A DNA stretch of 60,000 bases from Apostichopus japonicus. Its lineage: Eukaryota > Echinodermata > Holothuroidea > Aspidochirotida > Stichopodidae. This document shows, piece by piece, positions 28,621 through 42,100 of this stretch (positions within the stretch are counted from its first letter, which is position 1; every line of letters starts with the position of its first letter). The stretch spans positions 17,384,764 through 17,444,763 of the forward strand of contig NC_092583.1 in assembly GCF_037975245.1 (NCBI RefSeq), read 5' to 3'. Below the pieces are notes generated by a model that ran no database searches, was not told where the DNA came from, and saw nothing but the letters and a program-made list of their open reading frames with translations. A program made the position numbers and the translations under genes.

Positions 28621-29029
28621 ATGTGCAACTTTGGTGACAGAAATGCAAAAAAAGTTTTTTCTCTTTCATGCTGACTGGCCTTGCCAACTCAGCCAGACTT
28701 TTAACTTGAGGGAAGTTGGCATCATTTGTCGTTTCAAGCTGTCAAGGCCTTTCTCCCAACTCAAACCCCTGTGGGCTACCGGTAGATTTGCAGGATATGC
28801 CCACATGTGGACTTAAATAGCATTAGAGGAAGGGGGTGGAAGACTAACACGCATCGATGTTTCGGTAATGGTCCACATTGATGGCTCGGTGCTTATTAGG
28901 CCATTTATTGGGTTTCTTGAGGCAGCTGTCATCAGAATCTGGCTTTTTGTGCCAATCGATAACCGATAACATGTATTGGTATGTAAATTTCTTCTTCCTA
29001 TATCTAGCAACACTCTAAAAACAAATGAG

Positions 29030-29224
29030 TGGATTTCATTCCATTGGAGTGATCACTCGGCGCACTTCAAATTAAAAGTAAAATTTAACTCTATTGGAGT
29101 TAACCCCTTACTCCTAATATGAGTGAATATAACTCTATTAGGAGTTAAGATTTACTCCAATGGAGTGGAAATTCACTCTTATACCGGAATGTGCTCAGTG
29201 ATCACTCCCATGGAGTGAAATTCA
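29030..29224. mobile_element. Fold-back element with ACTCC/GGAGT repeats
   Basis: 28-bp inverted arms (29030-29057 and 29197-29224, about 25 of 28 matching, each containing AGTGATCACT) enclose further palindromes such as ACTCCAATGGAGT and TTAACTCTATTGGAGTTAA. The whole 195 bp could fold into one hairpin. It appears inserted within the MITE cluster. Confidence 0.7.
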
Positions 29225-29516
29225 CCTATGTTTTTATCAGCACAGTACAGTGCATATCATCATAGACGTACGTACGTACTACGTACGTTCGTATATCAGA
29301 CGCACTCGATACCCACGATACGATACGGTCCTGGAGAAACTATTTCCACTCATCATTTTTTAAGGCGATACAGTAGTGAGTATTGAACAGGCACAGCCGC
29401 ATGTTTGCAGGAAATTCAGAATTCCCAATATTTTATATCTCTACCAGTAGTGAAAATCATGTTTCGACAGTTTCGTGGACATAAAAAGTTGTTTTGTGGA
29501 ATGTTCAATGACATAT

Positions 29517-29762
29517 CAGGGGCGGATGCAGGATTTGTGACAGGGGGGGGGGGTCTGACTGGTCCAGCCGCGCCTGAACGTAAGACTATCTAAGCGGAGC
29601 GCCATCATCGGTTGGCGCGGAGCGTACAAGAAAATATTTGGCTTTACAAACCCCCCAGATGGCCGGAAACGACACTTCCCGAGTATTCTAAGCAGCATGT
29701 ACCTAGCCTGAAAATATGGATCTCATGTCTGCAATTTCAGGCCCCCCGTAGCTACGCCACTG
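29517..29762 (+). mobile_element. MITE fragment with hairpin module, copy B
   Basis: Starts CAGGGGCGGATGCAGG and carries the shared module at 29586-29627 and CCCCCCAGATGGCCGG. A terminus-like CGTAGCTACGCCACTG closes at 29762. The left and right ends belong to different terminus types and the flanks show no 8-bp duplication, so this is a composite or truncated copy. Confidence 0.5.
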
Positions 29763-29796
29763 ATCACGCATGGGGCACTTTCCCTCGAACGCGGTA

Positions 29797-29822
29797 AAAA
29801 AAAAAAAAAAAAAAAAAAAAAT
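29797..29822. repeat. Poly(A) tract
   Basis: About 25 A residues inside the MITE cluster, followed by a G/C homopolymer palindrome (GGGCCCGGGCCCCCCGGGCC) near 29841-29861. Confidence 0.95.
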
Positions 29823-29883
29823 CAGGATTTTCAAAAAGGGGGGGCCCGGGCCCCCCGGGCCCCCCCCCCTGGATCCGCCCCTG

Positions 29884-32800
29884 GTTCTGTAATTTATAGT
29901 ATATTGACTATACCAATACCTATGCCCAGCATCGCGTCTCCTCAACTTAACCTGAACCAGAATTCCGAACTCCTTCATGGAGTTGATCAAAGATGCTCTA
30001 ATGTTAGTTATTTCATTGAAGTGTCTTTACTCCCTCAACTTATTAACTATCTATACGTACATATCTGTATATAACGCTAAACTCTACATACCAATACGGT
30101 CCTTTAACTCGTATTATGGAACATCATGGTCTTGGGCCGTGTGTAGTGGTTTCCTTCGATAACTTTATTCAAACACTTTGCTAACCAAACAAGAAATAAC
30201 TTTCTACCGATTGTTAAGAATTATACTTACTAAAGCCGTTTTTATTGTCCTCATTGTTGTTGGGACCATTCATCTCTGACTTGCTATTTCCCCAATAAAC
30301 TTTCGAGAGGTGATAAACTTTAGTAGAAGTTAATCCATGTCTCCTATTGTGTTTTAAATCTGCCGTAGTAAGGACAACTTTGAAAGCAAAACGTTTTTTT
30401 TTTCCCCTTCTTCTTTCTATTTGAAAATGTTACAAGGGAATTAGGGAAGGATCGAGGAAAGTGCAGGAAAGGACAGGCTTTAATGTAGCGAAAGGACCAC
30501 CAAGAATAATAAAAAATTACCCTCTACATGCTAAGGTATCAATACAAACACGAGTAGACTGGTAGATTTATAAAATAGGTGTAGGGATATGTACCCCTTT
30601 GAGCTGCTCAGAGTACAGTAACTTCCAGTCGGGAAGTATGGAAACCGAAAAAAAGACTGCTTAATATATATGCAAAAAAAAAAAAAGAGTATGAGAAAAT
30701 TATACAGATCATTTTCAACAAAGAATCTTGACCAATTCAAATTCTCTCCAAATCTGTTTTGGAGTGGAAGAACATGGTTCTACTAAGTGGTCCCAAAAAT
30801 CATATTAAAAAGTTCTTTACTACTAATCACGCAACCTGTTTAATGTAAGGATATGTAACTAATATAATTAAGTCTATCATATACTATTTCCTGTAGAATG
30901 CTGGATTTCAACAATCACTAGTCTGTGGGTCTTCTTGGGGGGGGGGGGTGTTCTTTTACATGGAAAAAGGGGTAATTAAATCAGACCCCATTACCATTTT
31001 ATTACCGATTATTGGGATAAAGAGGTCCAAAATAGCCAGAAAAGAAATCTCGACGACAATTGAAGAGTACACCGTCTCTTTTTATAAGCAGAACGATCAA
31101 CTCGTAGATTGAGTATCATTACAAAAGCAACAACACTGGAGAGACTACGAAGAATCGTTTAATGAAAGATGGATAAATTCCTTCTGATTCAAAAGCAAAC
31201 ATCATCTTCTCTTTGCTTCATTGATTGTCCTTTTGTCAAAGATTTGTAATTAAACTTAAAAGGTCTTTGTGACAAACAAATCAAGAAATCAAAACGTAAA
31301 GTGGTCTCGTTTTCTCTAAGCTGTAGTTCTTAAAGGTGGTATAGGCTGACGGAACAGAATGTGGAGATGCCACGCATGGAATAACTATGTCACAGATTTC
31401 TTCACGGATAGAATCTGACACACGGAGAGAGAAAATGTATCTAAACTTAAGTTAAGAACAAAGATAATATAGGCCACTGTATTGCACAGCGTCACCATGA
31501 TCACGTGACCTACAAAGTCCTGTAGATGTTCAAGGGAAATGGGGATGGCGGTAATGGGGTTAATTTGCCAGCGCCACCACTATATTTGGTTTCGTGCACC
31601 CTTCACCAAGTGCATGCACGTTATATTTATAAATTAACAGCTACGTATTGACCAACTTTCATATTATAACCCAGAACGCTTTCATAGAGAATTTATAGCC
31701 GTATAGAGTCTCAAATACTTTCAGATCGAACATGTCTATATCAAAGCACTCAATACTTGTATAATGGTGAATGTTGCTAGCCAATAACACTGTCATGTGA
31801 CAAGCCTAGCCAAATCACTGTCATGCTGGTGAATATTATTAGCCAAGCCCATAATACTCTCATAGCTATTGTAGCTTGAACACAGCCCATAAAACTTTCA
31901 TAAAGAATGTAGCTAGCCCATAACACTTTCATAGAGAATCTAGTTTTAGTCTAGGTCATAACACTTGCATATAGCGAATGTTACCAACCTAGCCCATTAG
32001 ACTATCATAGCGAATGTAGCTACAGCCTATTAGCCCAGAATCACGTGCATAGCGAATGTAACTATAGCCTAGCCCATATTACTTTCATAGAGAATGTAGC
32101 TAGCCTAGCTCATAACACTTGCATAGCGACTGTTACTAGCCCATAAGACTATCATAGCGATTTTAGCTACAGCCTAGTATGCCCAGAACACTTGCAATGC
32201 GAATGTTACTAGCCTAGCCCATATTACTTTCATAGAGAATGTAGACAGCTATAGCCTAGCTCATAACACTTGCATAACAAAGTGGGCTAAAGCTACATTT
32301 CTTTGCATATACAAGAATGAAACAGAATAATTGCCAACAAAGCACACCCATAAAGACCGAGAAGATATATACACAATATATAATTTGTATAAAACTTTAC
32401 ACTAGTTATACATAAATGAATTCGATGTCAAGTTTTAATACAAGAATATAGTGAAGCGAATTGTAATCGTGGATAAAAGAATGACAGGGTGCGAGCATGC
32501 AACATATGAACTAACTCACTGTCCCAAAACTATAAATAGGAAATGGTCACATGTTGCATGGGTTTGAAGTTGTATTCACCTTTTACTGATATGCTTATAT
32601 GTGATTGTAAATGTAACGTGTTAATCGACTTGACCAAGTCAAGCCCGAGGTTTTAGCGTTTATCGGTTTACCGCTACTTCGTGGGGGTACCCGACTCCCA
32701 GCGGGACCCCTAGTGGAATATGACGTGCCAATCATCACTTTGATGAGGAAAATTTCGGCGAAATATTTTAACGCATTAAAATTGGTTGAAAAGTAACCAT

Positions 32801-35099
32801 TTTTATCAACCACAAAATGGCAGGCTCCTTGGTCATTTATAGAGGATTTTTAAACCGTCGTAACATTGATAAGTTGCTAATGAGAATAAGCGCGAGACAT
32901 ACTGGCTGTTAAAATATAAGTCCTCTATATATACAGTAGAAAAAAAATGAAATACATACGTTTCTATATGATTTTGTTGGATTTTACAGTCTGCGGCAAT
33001 ATGTAATTGATTAACTTAAGAATATACATATTTCACAAGAATTTTCTTGAAAATATGACAAAAATATATTTTGTCAGGAATCAACCATTGCCTTGAACAG
33101 CACATTTCGAAAGATGCACCAACTCACAAAATTAAATTATAATGAAAATAAAGTAACACGTAATAATAGTCAGCATCGAGTTTGCTTCGAAAGGTCTAAA
33201 TTTGACGAAACGAACATTAATCGTTCTCAAACATTCCTTAAATTTCCTCGTTAATCGATAACTACTTACTGCGAAATAACAGATATTTTTGACCTATATT
33301 TCAACATTAATAGTAACTATATGAGAACTCGTAGATCTTAAAAGGGCAAAGAGAGCAAACCTTTTGTTTTTGTAACACCTCGGAAACCGGAGGCAAATGG
33401 TTTTAAATTCGCGAAACTTTCATATATTTCTCGCCTGTAGGTTTCTCAGTGACAAACCATTGCTTCTGGATAAAATAATTCGTGATATGAAAGGGTGTCC
33501 CGTTTACCTCTCATCACAGTTACAAACCGAAAACTTAGTACGAATCGCATGTTTTACGTGGTTGTTCTTTCTGTGATGGGAAGCTCTCCCTATACTGCTC
33601 ACTATTGAAGAAGAGAAACAAACATGGTAAGACAGCGCAAAGGTACAAACAAACAGTAACAACAAACAAACTAGGAAAATAAAAGGTAATATTGGCCAAC
33701 AGTCGGCGAATGACTTGAGAGTGTTACCAATTGACCATTCGATTATTGGCTAAGTCAGTTAATAGCTCTACTGAAGAATCAAATCTGACAATTGCATGCA
33801 CTTTTCAGACCACACGACATTTTATAGAAACGACTGCCCGAAGGGGAAAAGATAAGGATATAGCTGTTTTGGAACCACACCAGACAAAAAGTTTGACCGG
33901 CTTTCTGATAGCTAATTTGAGGTTAGGTTCTTATGAAGGAAACTTTCAAAGATGTTAGAAAAATGTAAGAATTTTGTTCCTGTTTATTGCTTCCTCTCTC
34001 TCTTTCGCTATCTGGCATACTATCGGACGGGTGGGCGACTCGTGTGTGGATAATCACATTTACACTGCTTGATTAGAAAACTGGCAGTCTCAAGAACGCT
34101 GTTGGGAAGACATTTATTGTGAAACTGATAGCATTACTTTAACATTGGCCGCCCGAGACCCGATGGGGATGAGTTCAAGGTAACTGGCAACGCAAATATA
34201 GGCGGCGACCATTTAACACAGGAAGAGGTAACTTGAAAAGAAATAATTGAAAGGGAAAAAAAATCAACAAAGTAAACATCTGATTGTTATATCTTTTGTT
34301 CTTAAACCGGAAAGAAATAAAGAAGTGGGAAGAAGCAGACGGTCCTCATCAGCCAATCAGATGCATGCAAAACTATTACGTATGTCGGAGAAATCACGTG
34401 ACATATCTCTCGGAAATAAATGGTGTTTATTGGTTTATTGTGAAAGGTGTAAAGACGGAACGAGGTGGGTTACCTAGGGGAACGCTAAGAATATTTGCAA
34501 CAGGTATATCAACTCCACGCGTTATTGTGACGTCATATTACTGGTCATCTATTTTGTCGGAATTAGAGAGTTACAGATTGTAATCAATTGTGGTCCCATT
34601 CCCATCCGGTTGGTATAATAGATGGTTATAGAAACTTGTAGAACCAATTGAAAAGTTAATTCGTAAAACAAAGTTGACCGCTTGACCTACATTAATAACC
34701 ATGTCAGATTAATGAAAAGTAGAGGAGTTTGTGCCTGATATATACCGCCACAATCAGAAAGAAAGAAATAGGAGCGGAGAGTAAGAATTGACGTAAGAGC
34801 ACCGGGCGTCGTATATAGTTACTGTTAGGATAATTAAGCCATTAATGTTCCACGCGTAGGCGGGAAAAATTAAAAAAAAGTACGTTCAGTATGGGATGTG
34901 GTGGAACTACACGGTGTCGCGAAATCGATTCGTAAAGGCGAGAGAAATAATCACATCTCCGGCTTTTCAAAATATCAGTAGGAAAACTTTTATCCGGAGA
35001 CAGCAGTGTTAAACATCAGCCTAAGAGGAGGATAACAATCTTAGAGTGAAATACTTGGAAATATTCTGGTGTCTCTACTTCATGTTGGCAGCTGCTTGG
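29884..35099. other. Intergenic upstream of Wnt10
   Basis: No gene recognised. It holds a degenerate tandem repeat at 31770-32285 and a CRE octamer at 34528-34535. Distal regulatory DNA for Wnt10 is plausible but not shown. Confidence 0.55.
31770..32285. repeat. Degenerate tandem repeat (TAGCCCATAACACTTTCATAG units)
   Basis: Roughly ten units of about 40-60 bp sharing CCCATAACACTT(T/G)CATAG(A/C)GAATGTAGCTA, with variable indels. Confidence 0.85.
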
Positions 35100-35107
35100 T
35101 ATATAAA
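35100..35107 (+). promoter_or_regulatory. Candidate TATA box for Wnt10
   Basis: TATATAAA fits the TATA consensus and lies about 640 bp upstream of the Wnt10 start codon. If used, transcription would begin near 35130 and give a roughly 600-nt 5' UTR with upstream ATGs. In an AT-rich genome this match could be chance. Confidence 0.25.
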
Positions 35108-35742
35108 TGAGTGGGATATAATATGGTTTAACCATCTGGACGGCGGATTAATAAATCAACGTGGTAAATTCACACGAGATCAACTTGAAGATAAATACCA
35201 ACGCAATCATTAAACAGCGTGGAATCGGGGCATCCGAAAACCTACAAATTTATTGCTTTTCGTTTAAAGAAAAGAAAAAGGGAACTTCAAATAACTGATC
35301 GACGAAAGCGAATCAAGAAGAAGATTATTTTAAGAGTTTTGAGAAAAAAACATATTCACCTCGTTAAAGATATCTACTTATTATTTTTTTCCACGAGTAG
35401 TCGAGCTTATAAATTGTTCTCGTTCGGTTCATCTTTGCAAGAAAAAAAAAGAAGAAAATTGTTTTTCTGTCTTTTCGAAGTTTCTTCCAAAAAAGAAAAA
35501 TCAGTTTCATTTAGTGTGATTTTTGCTGCAAGTTAGCTCATTTTGGTTTGTTTTATGTACCTTGTTTTGTGGAAAGAATCTTTGCGACTTTTCTTTGAAA
35601 CGTTTAATTTCTGTACAATTTTGTGATAAAAACCAGAAGAAGAAATAGAAGCCTGGTACATCAACGACAAGATCACATAAATACGGAGAACTTATCAAAC
35701 GGAGAGTAAAAGCGATTTTCATGTTATTGAGTGATCTGCCGA

Positions 35743-35825
35743 ATGGCTGGAATTAAAACATTCGTTCTTAAAATGCACAGATATAATCTGCTTTTACTGT
35801 TATCAACGCTTTACTGCGCTCACAT
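35743..35825 (+). CDS. Wnt10: Wnt10 coding exon 1 (signal peptide)
   Basis: 83 nt, 27 codons plus two bases, ending CACAT/GTAAGT. It encodes a basic start (MAGIKTFVLKMHR) followed by YNLLLLLSTLYCAH, a clear signal-peptide core. The split codon AT+G gives Met28 with exon 2. Confidence 0.85.
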
Positions 35826-38800
35826 GTAAGTATAAATTCTATTGGTCCTTCGTTTTACTCTTTGCTTTTTTTTATAATTTTTTGTTGATAAGAAGTTTGT
35901 TTTATACTCATTGCAAGATACTGTGCAAAAATATTACAAAGAAATATTGATCCTATTGATAAATCAAATTCTTTCTTGCTGTTACAACTTTAACTTCAAT
36001 TATTGTGTAACTATGTATTACATGGGAGTTATTTCATTGTGTTTTAATTAGTAGCATACATGTCTAATGAGGGAATACAATATTACCTTCTCTTGAAAAA
36101 TTACGACAAAAATTGAATCATAACAAATTATTAATAAAATTATGAGTTTTTGTTACGTTGTCTGATCAATAATAAATGTTACGGTGATAAACCTTATAAA
36201 TTAAAACAAAAGCTGGCCTAGAAGCAAACAAGCACAAAGCATTGGAGCTGTAGTACCAGTAAGTGCATGTTAAAAATTAATTTGTTGACAATATACCATT
36301 CAGCTTTCCAATAAACCGTTATATTGTTACGCTATGCAATAGTTTCCTTAACTAATCACCAATCGTGCACCCATTATACATAAATATTATACCTGCTAAT
36401 ACCTATTTATCAGTCACTTATATACGAACGGACATTTTAAATGTAAAAATCTCAAAATTCTATAACAAAATTGGAAAAGCTATTTACTACTCTTAGACTT
36501 CCAGTCACTGGGGGTATTTCATATGTGTTTACTTTACTCACATATCAAACGTTATAAATCAGGTGTTTTGACCAGGCCTGGCGAGGAGGAGGCGGGAGGG
36601 CGAGGTGGGGTGGGGGTGGAATAGGTGACATTATCCCTGGTACCAGACCTACCTCTAAACGTCACTGGTTTTCTACCGCATTGTTTTAAAACTTTGTGTG
36701 AAAGCTTTAAGTTAAACAATTCATTCCCAAACAATGAAAAATGTAATTACTAATTAAGGTTAGATTTATTTTAAACATGCATGGAAGTGATATTAATTAG
36801 ACCACAGCATTTTTATACGAATAATATATTGCTTTTAAGCTGTGACAACACTTCACCAGCTACTTAAGAGAGAGCTTGATCCAATGATAACATTTAAATC
36901 TGAATTGGTCAGATTTGCCATGTTCATTCTGTTTCGATTCGATTTTGATAACTAATTGATGCCATTTGATACTAAATTCTGATAAAATTTCCAGGTCATA
37001 AGCTTGAGTAGTCAAATCTCATTTGAAATAAAAAAATATTGGAGGTAATACTTTGCAAAAAAAAACAAGCTTAAAACATTTCCACTTTGTTGATTCATGC
37101 TAAATATGAAAACATTTCAGGTCCACACGATGATATTCTTGATCGAAGAGAACTCAGTAAATTCCTCACTGGTTAATATTGTATTGATTTCTTATTTTGA
37201 TCAATAATAACCATCTTATTTCGAGTAATATTTTATTAATATGTAGTAAAATTGCTGACCGAAAGGGGGAAAACAGCGTTTTATCTTCCTTTCCGATTCT
37301 CCAACATAAAAATCCAAAGTAAATTTGAACCAAACCTAAGGTCTACATCTGTCGTCACCAATACTTGTTGTTGACTTATAATAGCTGAAAAATATAGTTT
37401 CTATTTCTTGTCAAATCACTTCCATAAACCACAAAATTCACTTTCAAAAGCAAAGCAAAAAGCAAACAAAATACAAAAGCAAATTAAAATGTAAATCCTT
37501 TTTCCGAAGCAAAAAAATGAAAGAAATGGAACAGAAGCGATATTGTATGTCATGTTGCACGTTCCAAATGAAGAAGTTCTGTTTCGTGAAATCAGTACAA
37601 TATACCTACACCGTACATACACACAAATCTATATATATATATAGAAATATGTGTCAAAGATGACAACGCATACAAATTCATTTCTCATATAAGACGTTGC
37701 CATGGTAATTCCAACACCCGTGTAATTGATAATTTCCGTACCGCAAACCGATGTTTATCTACAGAATTCGCTCATGTTCCTTGATCACATGACCGAACAA
37801 ATCGTGTAGGTTGTTTCGAGCCGTCAATGTTCACATATTTTGCTTAACTAGATAAGAAAAAACAAGAATTTTGAACGATGCCCATATTTGTAACAGGAAA
37901 TAGAGTAAAACCTCAAATCTGTTGCGCGGATTTTTCTTCAGGTTGAAAAATCTGGCTTAAGTCTAGAAGTGTAACGTAAATGACATAATGTGTGACGCAG
38001 AATATAGCTTTTACATCAGGTACTTTCGTTAACGGGGGCAAAGAAAAAAAAGCAAGAAAAAATTGTGAACGAGAGATAAGTTTATCCTTTGAGTGAACGA
38101 TCGTTTGCAAACACAGCAAGAAAGTAATATTCACCAAAACAATGATGCTTTTGTATTTAATTATCATAGGCCTATGACTTTTGACACATGAACATTTAAA
38201 GTGTATAAGCCTACAAGTCAAAAACAATAACCATATTCTCGTTTGTATTGCCCAACTTGAGTATCGTTTTACCCAAACTGTATGTGTAAAATGTTTGATC
38301 TACTTATCATTGAGTAGCTGAAAAGATGAGAACACAGTTCTGAAAATATTTCAGAATGTATTTGAGGTCAACGATAGCTCAGTGATTTTAAGGTCCCTTT
38401 TAATTCCGGTGAGTATCACTTTAGTAGAGAAAATAAATAATAAGGTTTCTCCCCCCCCCGTCCCTCTATTAAATACAAATATCATGTTAACACTGTGTTT
38501 AGAATTCCATTCTGAGGTGGTCAACATTAAAATACGTCTTTCCTCTCTTTAGTCCTGCAGTTTCCCTGTGTTAGAGTATACTACGTTTGTCTTTGATCTT
38601 AAAATGATCTTTCAATCTGCTCAATTTGCAATTTTCATGAGAAATCAGTTAAATGTAAATCTTGTAAATTACTTAATTAGTGGTAGATATTGGTTGTGAT
38701 ATTCCAACTAATATTCTCGAAATCAAACTATATATTGAAATGGACACAAATATATCATGTATAATACATTTACTATGAATATTCAAACAAAATGTACTAA

Positions 38801-39030
38801 GAAATTAAAATCACAATATGCATTGAATCTACAGTATGATAAATCGATCTTAATAATTGTTTGAACAGTTTTATTGTAATAAAAGAAGTCAGAACAAATG
38901 TTATGTGAAATAAAAACAATTGAGAATTAAAGCCTGCGTCACGATATGAACAATAAATAAAAATAACTAACGAACTTGCTAAAGAGAGAAGAAAACAACA
39001 AAAAGTATTCAAGTGAAGAAAAATTAAAAC

Positions 39031-39120
<90 letters not shown>

Positions 39121-42100
39121 GGATACAAAAAATCGATAAAAAATTATTTCATATGAGCACGATTTGTTTGCTTTATTAGTTTCAGTACTGATTCTAAATA
39201 TCCTCTTCATATTTTTGCGAATTTTCTCTCTACGATGAATTTGTCTGTAACAATACTTATAATTATAAGAATGAGAAATTTAAAAAAAAGCCTACTTGTC
39301 TATGAAAAATAAAGGGACATTCAGCATATTTTTCTACAAACACAATGATTAGCACATATCAAAGAAGAGAACATGTATATGTCCCAAATGGAAAATAGTA
39401 TCTGTGATTTGGCAGTTTATTGTTCTAAGTAAACCTCGGGAAAGCTAAGAGAGTTTACGTTATGGGCAGATGCGTTTGGATTAGGATTTGTGAAGGGGAG
39501 GGGGTCAAGGGGGTAGATGGACGAGAACAGACCATGCTTTGTTCTTTCTGTTACCTTGGAACGATCGCTCTTTGGCGATTAGTTAACCATTTCATTCGAC
39601 TTTGATAATGAAAGAGAAAGTAGCCCAGACCATTTTATTACAATGCATTTAAATATAACATGACATTTATTCAACATTCGCATTTTGGCTTCTTAAATGA
39701 AACTTTAAATGATGGCTATTCGTGTTTGATTGTTAAAAGTTATGATATTAGTAACGGCATTTTGTCTTGGCATTTAATCCTTAATAATTCTCTTTTCTAT
39801 AATGACCTGCGTAGACAATGTAACTTACGACATTCTTGAGTTCTCTTGGTTCTTCTAAAACACAACGTTAATGGCTTACACGCTTAAACAATTCTTCTTT
39901 ACAATCGCATTTAACAATGGTACATTGTGTTGCCATTTCAAATTAGGACATTTGGTTATGGGCCTTCTCTGTGATATTTGTTACACTCATGATTACAGTT
40001 ATGAGAAAAACATAATTACCAAAGTTTAGCCAACTTATCATTTCAGGTTGTAAACTAATCTGTGACCTATTGATTAACGCCAGTAATTAAACTTGTGTAA
40101 AAGTAAGTTGGCCTGACGTTTCGATCCTAGCAGGATCTTTTTCAAAGGCTAAAGTTATGAGAAAAGTAATTAAACTTATCAGTGGTATCCAAAAGACAAA
40201 TCAGGCCACAGTATATACAATTGAATTTTCATCTTGTACCTTCTACCTTGTGATTTCACCAAAGAAACAAGAACTTATGGTCAAAAGAAACGTTCTTAGT
40301 TTTTCTTTTTTGTCATTATATACTCACCTGGTCTCCTCTTTTATCTCTATAGGGCGTTGGCTTTGTCGTCCAATCAGATCCCTTCTACATTTATGGATCC
40401 ACCAGAGAAGGAAGACCGTTCCCCTCGGAGTAAAAGCATCGCCAACATATGCAGGTCATATGCAGGTTTAACTAAAAAACAAAAACAAATATGCAGGCGT
40501 TCACCTGACGTCACGGAGGCAGCCATCAAGGTAAAATTACAAGTAACTTTCCTTTTAGTCCTCTGTGTGGACGAAAGGGGGTTGGAGTGGCTAGGGAAGG
40601 GGAGGGGTGTCCAAAGGGCTAAAGAAGTACTTTTCATATATCATTTCATATACCGTTGTGTTTTCTAACATACTCAAAAAATACTCTTCCCAAATGTTAT
40701 TATTTGTTAACTATAATTGAACTTTAAACTCCAAGGATCATGATCAAAATATAGAAATAAAAGTCAGGACAAAAATACGAACAAACATACAAACAAGCAA
40801 ACAAACAAGCAGACAAAGAACCAGTTATCTTGTCATGAGGACTTACAAAATTATGACGTCACAATGGATCATTTCTGGCTTCTTTACCAGTACGAAAATA
40901 TAACGTATTAGGAGGTACAATTACAAAAGATCACATTTGTAGGACATTAGAAAAACATTGATGTTGAACGACGCTAAGAGAAGAATGAATAAACATATTA
41001 ACATATTAATTTAAATATTTAGAGGAAAGGAAAAGAAGGACATTAGAAAAACATTGATGTTTAACGACGCTACGAGAAGAAGGAATAAACACAATAGCTA
41101 TATTGTATATTGTTTAGAGGAAAGGACAATGCAAAAAAAAAAATGAGAAGACAAAAGCTTATGAAAGAATAGAAAACACGAATAATATAATTGAAGAGAT
41201 GATTTAGCAGGAGCTGCCAGTGAGATAATGGCCCCGAAGAGATTGAGATTTTACGCCACGTGGGGGGAAAGCTTCATATTATTTCCAACTTCCAGCAAGT
41301 TTACCCATTCTATCGATTTCTTCTTAAAATAAATCAATACAGCTGATATATATAACCAGGACACACTCACCATAAATTACTTTCTGCTTTCATCACATTA
41401 ATTGATAAGTAATTAGCAGTGATTTCTCATTACGCTGGACTCGAAACAATTCTTTACTCATCTATAGAGATTGTTTCCATAATTATCTATATTTTACCAC
41501 ACTGTATAGGGTATACTGTTCGTTACATTTTCTTTATTGATTGAAATGATCATGGATAAGTCAATATGCATATCAAACTGCACTGTAATGTGATTTTAGT
41601 AATGCAAGATGGTATCCAGTATACAAAAGAATAATCACAATTTCGTATCATTTTATTTAAAATCATTTTGATACCCCGGCTGGGTGTTATTTAAATTTAA
41701 TTTCTCTTATAAAGAAGACTGAACTTTGATAAGAAGATTCGTGGAAATTCATTTTTTATTCTCAACTTGACCGAAAGTGAAACTCAGTGGTCAACTATTT
41801 CAAATACTTGTGCCGGTCAGTCACTGACGACTAGTAAAAACCTGCAAGGGTGCCCTGGTGTTTCAGGTCGGAAACAATGTCATATTATTTCATAGATTGA
41901 AACCATTATAAGATATAACAGAGAGAACTCTTTTGAAGGCCGTCAAAGCAAACTTGCATGATTATTGTTTGAAATTTCGTTCTTAAATGATTACGTAATG
42001 AACGACTGAAGAGTTAATACCTCGAGATTGTTGCGACCCAATGCCCCACCCATTTTTTTTTGCAAAAGGAAATGGAACAACAAATTAACTTAGATTATCT

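Larger units (their letters stand above)
27994..29883 (+). mobile_element. Probable nested hAT-like element, outer copy
   Basis: The left end CAGTGGCGGATCCAGG (27994) and the right end CCTGGATCCGCCCCTG (to 29883) form 16-bp terminal inverted repeats with one mismatch. Both are flanked by GTTCT, a possible 5-bp target duplication. Other related termini lie inside: CAGTGGCGTAGCTAGG at 28429, CAGGGGCGGATGCAGG at 29517 and CGTAGCTACGCCACTG ending at 29762, so several insertions appear to be nested. No transposase ORF is visible. The exact nesting is inference. Confidence 0.45.
35826..40352 (+). other. Wnt10: Wnt10 intron 1
   Basis: 4.5 kb phase-2 intron after the signal-peptide exon. It contains an (AT)n array at 39033-39120 and the second hammerhead-like repeat copy at 40094-40153. 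No gene seen. Confidence 0.8.
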
